55,246 nt of DNA from Sporolactobacillus sp. THM19-2 (GTDB lineage: Bacteria > Bacillota > Bacilli > Bacillales > Sporolactobacillaceae): NCBI RefSeq assembly GCF_004153195.1, contig NZ_SEMC01000017.1, positions 1 to 55,246 on the forward strand, read 5' to 3'. Shown here piece by piece: positions 25,294-32,909 of this stretch. Under the pieces are notes generated by a model. The model did no database searches. It had not been told where the DNA came from and saw nothing but the letters and a program-made list of their open reading frames with translations. The translations under genes and the position numbers were made by a program. How positions within the stretch are numbered: the stretch's first letter is position 1; each line of letters starts with the position of its first letter.

Positions 25294-26025
25294 ATGATGA
25301 TTGATTTACAGCATCTCTTTTATCGCTATTCAGATCAGTTTGAGGCGCTGAAAGATGTGTCACTGCGTATCGAGCCCGGTGAAGCGGTGGCTTTCATCGG
25401 TCCGAACGGAAGCGGGAAATCCACACTGATGAAGCTGATCGGCGGGCTGATCACGGCAGAAAAGGGTCAATATCTTTTAAATGGAGAAGCGGTCACGGCA
25501 AAGAAGCTAAAGGACCGTCGATTCGCGCAGCAGCTTCATAAACACATCGGCTTAATCTTTCAGAATCCGGATACACAGCTTTTCTGTGGCAGTGTCAAAG
25601 AAGAAATTGCTTTTGGTCCGGATCAGATGGGGCTTACCGAAGATCAGGTCAACATAAGAGTTGCAGATTCGATGCGTCTGCTCGGGATTTCAGGACTCGC
25701 GGAACGGCCGCCGTACCACCTGAGTGAAGGAGAGAAAAAGCGTGTCGCCATCGCCGCAGTAGTAGCACTTAATCCTCAGGTCTATATTTTTGATGAACCG
25801 ATGAATCATCTCGATCCAAAATCCAAACGCTTCCTGCGTCAGTTTATGATTAAACTGAATCAGCTCGGGAAAACCCTCATTTGCTCAACCCATGACTTTG
25901 CCTACGTCGAAGGGATTTTCCGGCGGGCTGCGGTGTTCTCGGAAGATCATCGGCTGATCCGCTGCGATGATTATGAGTCGGTGATGCGCGACCGGGAATT
26001 TTTGCTTCATCACAATATCATCTGA
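25294..26025 (+). CDS. cbiO: ECF transporter ATPase (CbiO/NikO type)
   Basis: 243 residues. Walker A GPNGSGKST at 36-44, Q-loop IFQNPDTQLF, signature LSEGEKKRVAIAAV, Walker B VYIFDEP and the switch STHDF. The MNHLDP D-loop is as usual. It is the only ATPase of the set, so it probably forms a homodimer. ATG 25294 is chosen because AAGGAG lies 9 nt upstream. It ends 4 bp before the converging NUDIX gene. Confidence 0.94.
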   Translation: MMIDLQHLFYRYSDQFEALKDVSLRIEPGEAVAFIGPNGSGKSTLMKLIGGLITAEKGQYLLNGEAVTAKKLKDRRFAQQLHKHIGLIFQNPDTQLFCGSVKEEIAFGPDQMGLTEDQVNIRVADSMRLLGISGLAERPPYHLSEGEKKRVAIAAVVALNPQVYIFDEPMNHLDPKSKRFLRQFMIKLNQLGKTLICSTHDFAYVEGIFRRAAVFSEDHRLIRCDDYESVMRDREFLLHHNII

Positions 26026-26029
26026 TGTT

Positions 26030-26575
26030 TCAGCGATTGATGAACGGCCTTGCCATGGCGCAGGCGGCAACGGTAAAAAAGGAGATTCTGACCCGATGTG
26101 CACGGATCAGCTCATCCAGCTGATCAAAGGTAACGAGATGAATGGTAATGTCTTCGGTTGGATCGAGATTTTGCTCCGCTGTTTTTACGGCCTCACGGAT
26201 CAGGTAAATATGTAAGCGATTGTTCTGAGCTGCCGGATTGACCATATAGTTTCCGAGAAGAACCGGACGGGCCGAAGAAACGTATCCGGTTTCTTCCCTG
26301 ACCTCTCTCAGGATCCCTTCTTCAAAAGATTCATCTTTCTCCATCTTTCCACCGGGTATTTCGAGAAAAAAGTCACCGCCGCCCTGCCGGTATTGTTCAA
26401 CCAGAACGAGCTTTCCGTCCCTTGTCAGCACTACACCGTTAACCCAATCGTCATATTCCATAACATGGTAATCGTTAATGGTCATTCCGTTCGGCAGCAG
26501 GCACTGATCTGTTCTCAGGTTGCCATAAGGCGTTTTATACAGATAATCAGAATGCAGTGTTTTCCATTTTTTCAT
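26030..26575 (-). CDS. NUDIX hydrolase, ADP-ribose pyrophosphatase-like
   Basis: 181 residues. The Nudix box GGKMEKDESFEEGILREV-REETG has all the usual Glu residues; a Pro residue about 15 positions behind it (ARPVLLGNYMVNPA) is typical for the ADP-ribose pyrophosphatase group (YSA1-type). Substrate is probably an ADP-sugar. The upstream GAAAGGA provides a ribosome site. It converges with cbiO with only 4 bp between the stops, and no obvious terminator separates them. Confidence 0.88.
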   Translation of the reverse strand: MKKWKTLHSDYLYKTPYGNLRTDQCLLPNGMTINDYHVMEYDDWVNGVVLTRDGKLVLVEQYRQGGGDFFLEIPGGKMEKDESFEEGILREVREETGYVSSARPVLLGNYMVNPAAQNNRLHIYLIREAVKTAEQNLDPTEDITIHLVTFDQLDELIRAHRVRISFFTVAACAMARPFINR

Positions 26576-26624
26576 CTGATCCGTCCTTTCTGTTTGATAT
26601 GTTTATTATGTTCAATGGCTGATA

Positions 26625-27068
26625 TCACCTGATTTCGATGGTGACCGTCTGATTGTCTTTCAACGGTGTGATATATGTTCTGATCGGCCCATGTTTTTCA
26701 TTCATCTGGTCAGCCTGCTCTATTTTCTTCTTCAGCCATGTTCCGTCCTTCATGGCGTCAATGGGGTTGGTTACGGCAGGTGCGAGGTCAATCCGGTACG
26801 GATCTCCCTTATCGAGATGGAGGATTTCTGTCTTCTTTTTGATATATTTTATTCGGAAAACCATGGTTTGGCCGGGATCCGGACGTACTTTATTGACACT
26901 GATTCCGTAGTACCTGTATTTGTCAGTATGATCCATGATTCGTAGGATTACACGGACGGTTTCGGAAGGTTTGTCAGAAGGAGGGGATTCAGGGACAGAG
27001 CCGGAGGGTGACGGAGCGCACCCTGCAACAAGTATCAGCATAATCAGCATGATCGTGATCCTCTTCAC
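26625..27068 (-). CDS. Putative lipoprotein, unknown function
   Basis: 147 residues. A signal peptide with lipobox (MLIMLILVAGC, Cys about 17) is followed by a Pro/Ser-rich linker and a domain rich in beta strands with no recognised family. GTG 27068 is chosen because GAGGGAG lies a few bases upstream and MKRITIMLIM is a proper signal; the longer frame from 27167 would bury the signal. It is probably anchored at the outside of the membrane. Confidence 0.75.
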   Translation of the reverse strand: MKRITIMLIMLILVAGCAPSPSGSVPESPPSDKPSETVRVILRIMDHTDKYRYYGISVNKVRPDPGQTMVFRIKYIKKKTEILHLDKGDPYRIDLAPAVTNPIDAMKDGTWLKKKIEQADQMNEKHGPIRTYITPLKDNQTVTIEIR

Positions 27069-27200
27069 CGTATCTCCCTCATTTCTCAACGTTTTGTGAT
27101 CCGGCTGACCGGAACGGCTGAATGATTGTGACTCACGGCTGACCGGATTGATGGAAAAACGTGTCATCCGGCTGAATAAACAGGAGACCGTTTCGAATAC

Positions 27201-28079
27201 CTAAGATACGAAACCGGGGTCCGTCAGCGTAAGCGGCAGTCCGATCGGCAGAGGAACAGCATCTTCTCCATGCCCAAGCTGATTCGTCTTTGCGACGGGG
27301 AGCTGATATTTTTCCGTCACCGCAAGAACCAGCTGATCGATCGCCGGGGTTCTGTTTCGTGACTGCATTTCGGTAAACGTGCCGAGAAGAACACCGCTGA
27401 CTCTGCTGAACACGCCAAGCTGGTCAAGCTGGGCGAGAAGGGAGGCCATGCGGGCAGGCCCTCCGCCGAGCGATTCGAGGAAAAGAATGCGATGCCAGGT
27501 ATCTGGAAAATACACTGTTCCGGCGAGTTTGAGGAAGCAGCGGATGTTTCCTCCGACGACCGTGCCGCTCATTTTGTGACCGCGCAGCCAGCGGCAATTG
27601 AAGGTGGTCCGTGCCGACGGATGGGAGAAATAATTGAGGAAGACAGCTTTCTGATCCGTTGCACAGGAACCGGCGAGATTTTTGATTCGGTAATGACAGG
27701 CGGGGAGGCCGCATTGAGCGAAGATGGCATTGTTGATCACCGACAGATCGCTGATGCCGGTAAACAGGGTGCCTGATTTTCTGATCACGTCATAATCAAG
27801 AAAAGGCAGAATCTGATTGGCGCTGTCGCCGCCGGATACATCAAAAATGACTTCGACGGAAGGATCGCGAAACAGCTTCATCAGTTCCTTCGCCCGGGCT
27901 TCAGGTGTTCCACTGAAGGGCGCTTCCTCAGTACGATAGATGGTTCTCGCGACCCGGATGTCCAGGCCGATCCCGTCCAGGGTCCGGATAATCTTTCTCA
28001 GTTTTTTCTTCTCATCCGGATACAGTCCGTCTGAACAAGAGATCAGACCGACGGCATCTCCAATATTCAGCAATGGCAA
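27201..28079 (-). CDS. S66-family LD-carboxypeptidase-like protein
   Basis: 292 residues. S66 features: the start PLLNIGDAVGLISCSDGL resembles the usual PGDxIGIIAPS opening, FDVSGGDSANQILPFLDYD is the GGY(D/G) loop, and LFTGISDLSVINNAIF follows the GYSDIT motif. The family trims the terminal D-Ala of murein tetrapeptides or gives microcin-C immunity. TTG 28079 is preferred because AAAGGAG lies 8 nt upstream; the long frame from 28265 overlaps the upstream gene entirely. It follows the methyltransferase gene by 20 bp. Confidence 0.83.
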   Translation of the reverse strand: MPLLNIGDAVGLISCSDGLYPDEKKKLRKIIRTLDGIGLDIRVARTIYRTEEAPFSGTPEARAKELMKLFRDPSVEVIFDVSGGDSANQILPFLDYDVIRKSGTLFTGISDLSVINNAIFAQCGLPACHYRIKNLAGSCATDQKAVFLNYFSHPSARTTFNCRWLRGHKMSGTVVGGNIRCFLKLAGTVYFPDTWHRILFLESLGGGPARMASLLAQLDQLGVFSRVSGVLLGTFTEMQSRNRTPAIDQLVLAVTEKYQLPVAKTNQLGHGEDAVPLPIGLPLTLTDPGFVS

Positions 28080-28099
28080 ATGACCAGCTCCTTTAATAG

Positions 28100-29476
28100 T
28101 TAGTGATTCAGTCCGTAAAGACGCAGACCTTTCGGATAAAAATTTTTCAGAATACCGCCCAAGGCTTTGCCCCAGCCGAGCGGGCAGCCGTCGATGGTCA
28201 CCACGGTCCAGCCCTTTATTTCCGGTGGAACAGGCAGGGTTTCGCCATGCAGATAGCGTACCCATTCTTTTCCTGATGACAGGAGCGGGAGAAGTGATTG
28301 AAATGACGTTGCAGATCCCGCAAGGGCGAGGGCGTGATTCGGCTCAAAGCGGTGTTTCTTCTGTTCCCCGAGATGAAGTCCTGCCCGGATGACCCGGAGT
28401 TTTCCAAAATCCGGACAGTCTTCCGGAAGAAGATACAACTGGCTGCCTCGATAGAAAAAGCGGCCGTGTCTTCTCTTGGTCAGGGCTTGGGCTTCAAACG
28501 TCCGGTAGTCTTTCAATAAGGATGTTCCGGCAGAGGGTGCTGCCTTTAGTTTCTTAGTCGGGGCAGGTCCGTTTTTGATCAGTTTCGCAACAAAATGGCC
28601 TTCTCCCCTGAGACGGTGCGGCCAGAGCCGGGCCGTTCGGAGCAGGGCAGGATTTTTTGACCGGCTCCACTCCGGACGGCCGTCTTCAACCCCGTCGCTT
28701 TTTTTGAGTGGTACCAGTTCGAGATCCGGATAACGGGTGAGGAGGGCTTCAATCTGCTGCTCATTTTCTTCCGGTGAGAAGGTGCAGGTCGAATAGACGA
28801 GCACTCCGCCCTGGCGCAGCATGCTGCAGGCCTCCTCAAGGATCCGGGCCTGCAGCGCCGCACATTCACGGACATGCTCCGGGCTCCAGTATTCGGCAGC
28901 CTCCGGATCTTTCCGGAACATGCCCTCACCCGAACAGGGGGCGTCGACAAGAATTTTGTCAAAATTGCCCGGGAAATAAGCAGCAAGACGATCAGGTGTT
29001 TCATTCGTGACAAGGGCATTCGTGATCCCCATACGCTCAATATTTCCGGACAGCACTTTTGCCCGCTTCTGATAGATTTCGTTTGTCACGAGTAATCCCC
29101 GGTTATGCATTGCTGCAGCGAGCTGTGTGGACTTTCCCCCGGGGGCGGCACACAGGTCAAGCACTCGATCACCAGGCTCGGCACCAACGGCTTCGGCAAC
29201 GAACATCGCGCTGGGTTCCTGGATGTAATATAACCCCGCCTGATGCCACGGGTGTTTTCCCGGCCTGTCCGCCTCTGAATAATAGAACCCGGACGGGCAG
29301 AAGGGCACGGGCTTCAGGGCAAAGTCACTTTTATGCATCAGTTCATCACGGGTTATTTTCAGCAGATTCGCCCGCAGGCCGTACGAACGGCTCTCCTGGT
29401 ATGTGGCCAGAAAGGCGGGGGCCTCGTCTCCCAGCAGGTGTGTCATTTTTTCTGTAAATGCTTCAGGCAGCGTCAA
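28100..29476 (-). CDS. RsmF/NSUN-type rRNA (cytosine-5-)methyltransferase
   Basis: 458 residues. SAM site DLCAAPGGKSTQLAA, catalytic motifs VDAPCSGEGMFRKD and YSTCTFSPEENE with the two cysteines of m5C methyltransferases, and a C-terminal PUA-like RNA-binding domain from about residue 300. It most probably modifies rRNA (RsmF/YebU group). TTG 29476 is chosen because GGGAGG lies 8 nt before it and MTLPEAFTEKM is the usual start; the frame from 29506 adds 10 unrelated residues. Confidence 0.9.
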   Translation of the reverse strand: MTLPEAFTEKMTHLLGDEAPAFLATYQESRSYGLRANLLKITRDELMHKSDFALKPVPFCPSGFYYSEADRPGKHPWHQAGLYYIQEPSAMFVAEAVGAEPGDRVLDLCAAPGGKSTQLAAAMHNRGLLVTNEIYQKRAKVLSGNIERMGITNALVTNETPDRLAAYFPGNFDKILVDAPCSGEGMFRKDPEAAEYWSPEHVRECAALQARILEEACSMLRQGGVLVYSTCTFSPEENEQQIEALLTRYPDLELVPLKKSDGVEDGRPEWSRSKNPALLRTARLWPHRLRGEGHFVAKLIKNGPAPTKKLKAAPSAGTSLLKDYRTFEAQALTKRRHGRFFYRGSQLYLLPEDCPDFGKLRVIRAGLHLGEQKKHRFEPNHALALAGSATSFQSLLPLLSSGKEWVRYLHGETLPVPPEIKGWTVVTIDGCPLGWGKALGGILKNFYPKGLRLYGLNH

Positions 29477-29733
29477 GAAAAGAACCTCCCATGAAGTGTC
29501 AATCATCCATTTTATTAGAATCCGCGAAAAGGGCGGGCATACCCTGTTCTGAACTTCGGCCGAACGATTTTCAGATTACTCATTTTGATTGATCAATCTT
29601 AATTTCAGCGAATCAATCTCTTTCAGGCTGACTTTTACGATCTCTCTGCATGGTATCATCAGCAGCCGTTGCTGTCAGCGAGAACAATGGGTTACTCTGG
29701 CTTGTGGCCTTCCGGGTCGGAACATTGAATGGA

Positions 29734-31470
29734 TCATCCGGCAGAGACCGGAATATGGTGAAAGGCGCGTACGTCGAACAGGCCGGTGTCAGTCAGCTTC
29801 AGGTCTGGAATGACCGGAAGGCTGAGAAACGACAGAGTCAGAAACGGATTAAAAGATTCGGCCGACCCAAGGGAGCTTGCTGCCGCGCGCAGTTCTTGCA
29901 GGGCGGCGGCTACTTCAGCAGCCGGCGCGTCCGTCATCAGTCCGGCAATGGGCAGAGCAAGTTCAGCCAGGACCCTGCCCCTGTCAACGACAACCATTCC
30001 GCCATCCAGCTGTTTCAGACGTTCAGCGGCGACCAGCATATCGGAATCGCTGTGTCCGGTGACCACCAGATTATGGGAATCATGAGCGATTGTTGTTGCG
30101 ATCGCTCCGGAGTGCAGTCCAAATCCACTGACGATCCCGAGTCCGATCGTACCCAGTCCCTTATGGCGCTCAATAACGGCAAGTTTCAGAAGATCCTGCT
30201 TGTCTGTATACTGAAAGTTCCCGTCCTTAACCGGGACCCTGGCTATTTTTTCGCGGGTAACCAGACTGTTGGGGATAATCTCAATAATATGTGCTTTTCC
30301 GGAATCGCCAATGGGAATCTGCAGCCTGTCAGGCTTAAGACCGTTCAGGACCAGCGGATGGGAGGCGGCAGGAATCGATGAGCCACTGCCCGCCTCTTCG
30401 GCTGCACCGCCCGCGGCAACCCGTTTTCCACGGACATAGACTTCGTGAATCTGAAAGGACTCAAGGTCATTCAGAAGAAGAAAACTGGCTTCGTATCCCG
30501 GTGCTATGGCCCCTTTTGTCCGCAGGCCGAAACACTCGGCTGCATTCAGCGAAGCCATCTGGATGCAGGTGATCGGATCAAGACCGTTCCTGATTGCAAG
30601 GCGCACATTGTAATCCACGCTGCCTTCCGCAATCAGATCATCTGGATATTTATCATCCGTACAAAACAGGAAACGGCGGCTGTTCTTCTCATTCACCAGT
30701 CCGATCAGTTGATTGAGATCCTTTGCCACGGTTCCCTGACGGATCATGACATACATGCCCCGTGACAGCCGCTCCCGGGCTTCATCGATTGAAACACATT
30801 CGTGATCGGTATGGATGCCTGCTGCCGTATACACATTTATTCCGTCGGCATCGAGCCCGGCGCCGTGCCCGTCAATTCGCCACGTGTGTTTCTGCGCCAT
30901 GAGCAGTTTGTCGACCATCTGCGGATCAGCATGCAGCACAGCCGGAAAATCCATGACCTCAGCAAGACCGAGGACATGATCATAACGAAACAGCGGTTCA
31001 AGGTCCTCAGCATGAAGCGTTGCACCACTATGTTCAAAGGAGGCGCATGGAACAGAAGAGGGCAGCATCACATAGATGTCAATCAGGCTGTCCCGTGCCC
31101 TCTCCAGCATGAAACGGATGCCCTTTGTCCCAAGCACATTGGCAATTTCATGTGGATCTGTGATGGCCGTGGTCACCCCGTGTGCCGCAAGTACGCGGGC
31201 AAACGGACCGGGGGTAAGCATCGATGACTCGATGTGCACATGCCCGTCAATCAGCGCGGGGCAGATGAATTTTCCCGCTGCGTCAAGTGTTTTCTTTCCT
31301 TCGTAATGGCCCAGGCCGACAATCATGCCATCCCTGACCGCGACATCTGTGTCCATCAGTGTTCCACTGAACACATCGACCACCTTGCCGTTTTTAATCA
31401 CCAGATCTGCAGGTTCCTTTTTTGCAGCAGTATGAATCCTGTGGATATAAGTCTCTCTTGTCCCTGTCAA
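29734..31470 (-). CDS. ade: Adenine deaminase
   Basis: 578 residues, the usual length of Ade. Metal-site motifs: PALIDGHVHIESS in the N-terminal half, IDGHGAGLDADG in the middle, and IAHDSHNLVVTGHSD in the C-terminal half, all characteristic. It hydrolyses adenine to hypoxanthine and ammonia in purine salvage. Start TTG 31470 is preceded by GGAGAGGAGA. The leader holds no recognisable purine riboswitch. Gene is monocistronic, with a structured repeat and the VIT1 gene upstream. Confidence 0.93.
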   Translation of the reverse strand: MTGTRETYIHRIHTAAKKEPADLVIKNGKVVDVFSGTLMDTDVAVRDGMIVGLGHYEGKKTLDAAGKFICPALIDGHVHIESSMLTPGPFARVLAAHGVTTAITDPHEIANVLGTKGIRFMLERARDSLIDIYVMLPSSVPCASFEHSGATLHAEDLEPLFRYDHVLGLAEVMDFPAVLHADPQMVDKLLMAQKHTWRIDGHGAGLDADGINVYTAAGIHTDHECVSIDEARERLSRGMYVMIRQGTVAKDLNQLIGLVNEKNSRRFLFCTDDKYPDDLIAEGSVDYNVRLAIRNGLDPITCIQMASLNAAECFGLRTKGAIAPGYEASFLLLNDLESFQIHEVYVRGKRVAAGGAAEEAGSGSSIPAASHPLVLNGLKPDRLQIPIGDSGKAHIIEIIPNSLVTREKIARVPVKDGNFQYTDKQDLLKLAVIERHKGLGTIGLGIVSGFGLHSGAIATTIAHDSHNLVVTGHSDSDMLVAAERLKQLDGGMVVVDRGRVLAELALPIAGLMTDAPAAEVAAALQELRAAASSLGSAESFNPFLTLSFLSLPVIPDLKLTDTGLFDVRAFHHIPVSAG

Positions 31471-31634
31471 ATGTCTTTCTCCTCTCCCGCCAGAACGTCG
31501 TAACAGATTTCCCGTTCCTCGTACCGGTTCTATATATATAGACCATTATAGACGAAAAATGAGAAACAGACAGCCATTGAAAAAGACGGTCCACATGCAG
31601 GGACCGTCCGGATACCCGCCTTATTTATCCTTTA

Positions 31635-31774
31635 TTCCCCATGAACGGCAGCATCGCCCCAGGGTGATGAGGGCAAACGAACAGGCCCGGGCGGGGATCA
31701 CTTCCCGCAGCAGCCCGATGGGTACAACTAAAAATCAGTGGGGAATCAAGCCCCCACTGATTGACGTTTCACTT
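31635..31774 (-). repeat. Structured intergenic repeat, copy A
   Basis: Read on the minus strand: AAGTGAAACGTC, then AATCAGTGGGG paired with CCCCACTGATT, then TTAGTTGTACCCATCGGG, then a GTTTGCCCTCATCACC box and a final TGCCGTTCATGGGGAA. Same box order as at 51299-51492 and, for the first two boxes, at 32773-32909. It is about 140 bp and lies behind the VIT1 gene and its terminator. Copy A lacks the TTTTCGGAC insert between the hairpin arms seen in the other copies. Confidence 0.75.
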
Positions 31775-31793
31775 CATAAAAAATTTTTTACGG

Positions 31794-31818
31794 AAAAAGG
31801 CCTGGGTAAACCAGACCT
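31794..31818 (-). terminator. Intrinsic terminator after the VIT1 gene
   Basis: On the minus strand GGTCTGG pairs with CCCAGGCC around TTTA and is followed by TTTTT. It ends about 60 bp after the stop and just before repeat copy A. Confidence 0.85.
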
Positions 31819-31856
31819 CTGTGATGCCGGCGACTTGCTCAGCCTGAGTGCCTTTC

Positions 31857-32534
31857 TTATAGAAGCGTGCCGACCGTGAAGGTTAATCCCATGGTCAGGG
31901 CACCGACAACCACATTGCGCAGGACAGCCGGCCATTTTGGCGCACCGCCGAGATGGGCACTGATATAACCGGTTAAAGCAAGTGAGATCAGAACGGCAAT
32001 CACAGTAAACAGCACTCTGACCGGCGGCGGCATCAGGACAATCATCAGCAGGGGAAGAATCGCTCCGATAGAAAAGGCGAACATGGAGGAGAAGGCGGCA
32101 TGCCATGGATTCACGTATTCGCCCGGCCTGATGCCCAGCTCCGCGGCCGCATGGGCCCCAATGGCATCCTTGTTCATCAGTTCCAGGGCGACCTGTCTGG
32201 ATAGTTGTTCCGATAAGCCATTGGCCATATAGATGTCTGTCAGTTCATTCACTTCACCTTCATAATCTTCTTTTAATCTGACCTTTTCTGCCTCCACAAC
32301 TGCTTTTTCCGTATCCTTCTGTGTGCTGACAGACACATACTCACCGCCGGCCATGGAAAGCGCGCCGGCAACCAGCCCGGCGAGACCGGATATCAGTAAA
32401 GTCATCGTATTTCCTGTCGCCCCGGCCACACCGACAACCAGTCCTGCAGTTGAGACAATCCCGTCATTTGCTCCGAGAACACCGGCGCGAAGGACGTTCA
32501 GTTTTTGATTCATGGTTCCAGCCTGTTCGTTCAT
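31857..32534 (-). CDS. VIT1/CCC1-family iron or manganese transporter
   Basis: 225 residues. The N-terminal part (LRAGVLGANDGIVSTAGLVVGVAGA) and SMAGGEYVSVSTQKDTEKA are the conserved VIT/CCC1 signature; a cytoplasmic charged segment (80-130) with Glu-rich helices precedes three more membrane segments. It transports Fe2+ and/or Mn2+, probably out of the cytosol. ATG 32534 is chosen on the GAGGAC site; the frame from 32585 adds 17 unrelated residues. Five or so membrane segments are present. Confidence 0.88.
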   Translation of the reverse strand: MNEQAGTMNQKLNVLRAGVLGANDGIVSTAGLVVGVAGATGNTMTLLISGLAGLVAGALSMAGGEYVSVSTQKDTEKAVVEAEKVRLKEDYEGEVNELTDIYMANGLSEQLSRQVALELMNKDAIGAHAAAELGIRPGEYVNPWHAAFSSMFAFSIGAILPLLMIVLMPPPVRVLFTVIAVLISLALTGYISAHLGGAPKWPAVLRNVVVGALTMGLTFTVGTLL

Positions 32535-32772
32535 GGTTTTGTCCTCTTTTCCTGATAAATACCTGTCAGAATGAAAAACTGTCATTTTAATTGAGAATGG
32601 GAATCATCTTCATACCTCTTAAAACGGAACATGCTGCCACCCGTTTGGATGACAGCATGATTTGTTGATTAAAACAATTATAATTTAATTTTCCACTCTT
32701 ATTATATTCGGAAAGAGAATTTTTGTCTATAGAAAAATGATTCCATTTCACTTCGCGTCGGACGAAATATTT

Positions 32773-32909
32773 ATCCCGCAGCATCGGGGTGGGTTCAACT
32801 GACATTCAGTGGGAAATGCGCACAGGCTAAAAATAAGAACCTCCTGTCGCGACGCCTGCACGGCACGTCCTGCGCGTCCGAAAAACCCCCACTGATTGAA
32901 GCTTCACTT
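32773..32909 (-). repeat. Structured intergenic repeat, copy B
   Basis: Read on the minus strand: AAGTGAAGCTTCAATCAG, GGGGGTTTTTCGGACGCG, CAGGACGTGCCGTGCAGGC, AGCCTGTGCGC, then CCCACTGAATGTCAGTTG and AACCCACCCCGATGCTGCGGG. The ends of the inner region pair as hairpin arms. Its first A is the last base of the pepF stop codon, so it starts at the very end of the gene. The terminal GTTCATG box of the other copies is absent. The 32535-32908 interval otherwise shows only an AT-rich VIT1 promoter region. Confidence 0.75.

Noticed and set aside
29650-30381. 243-codon plus-strand frame antisense to ade
   Set aside because: It is the shadow of a clear adenine deaminase gene on the other strand.
31471-31560. 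Purine riboswitch before ade
   Set aside because: The leader lacks the conserved purine-riboswitch junction and loop sequences.
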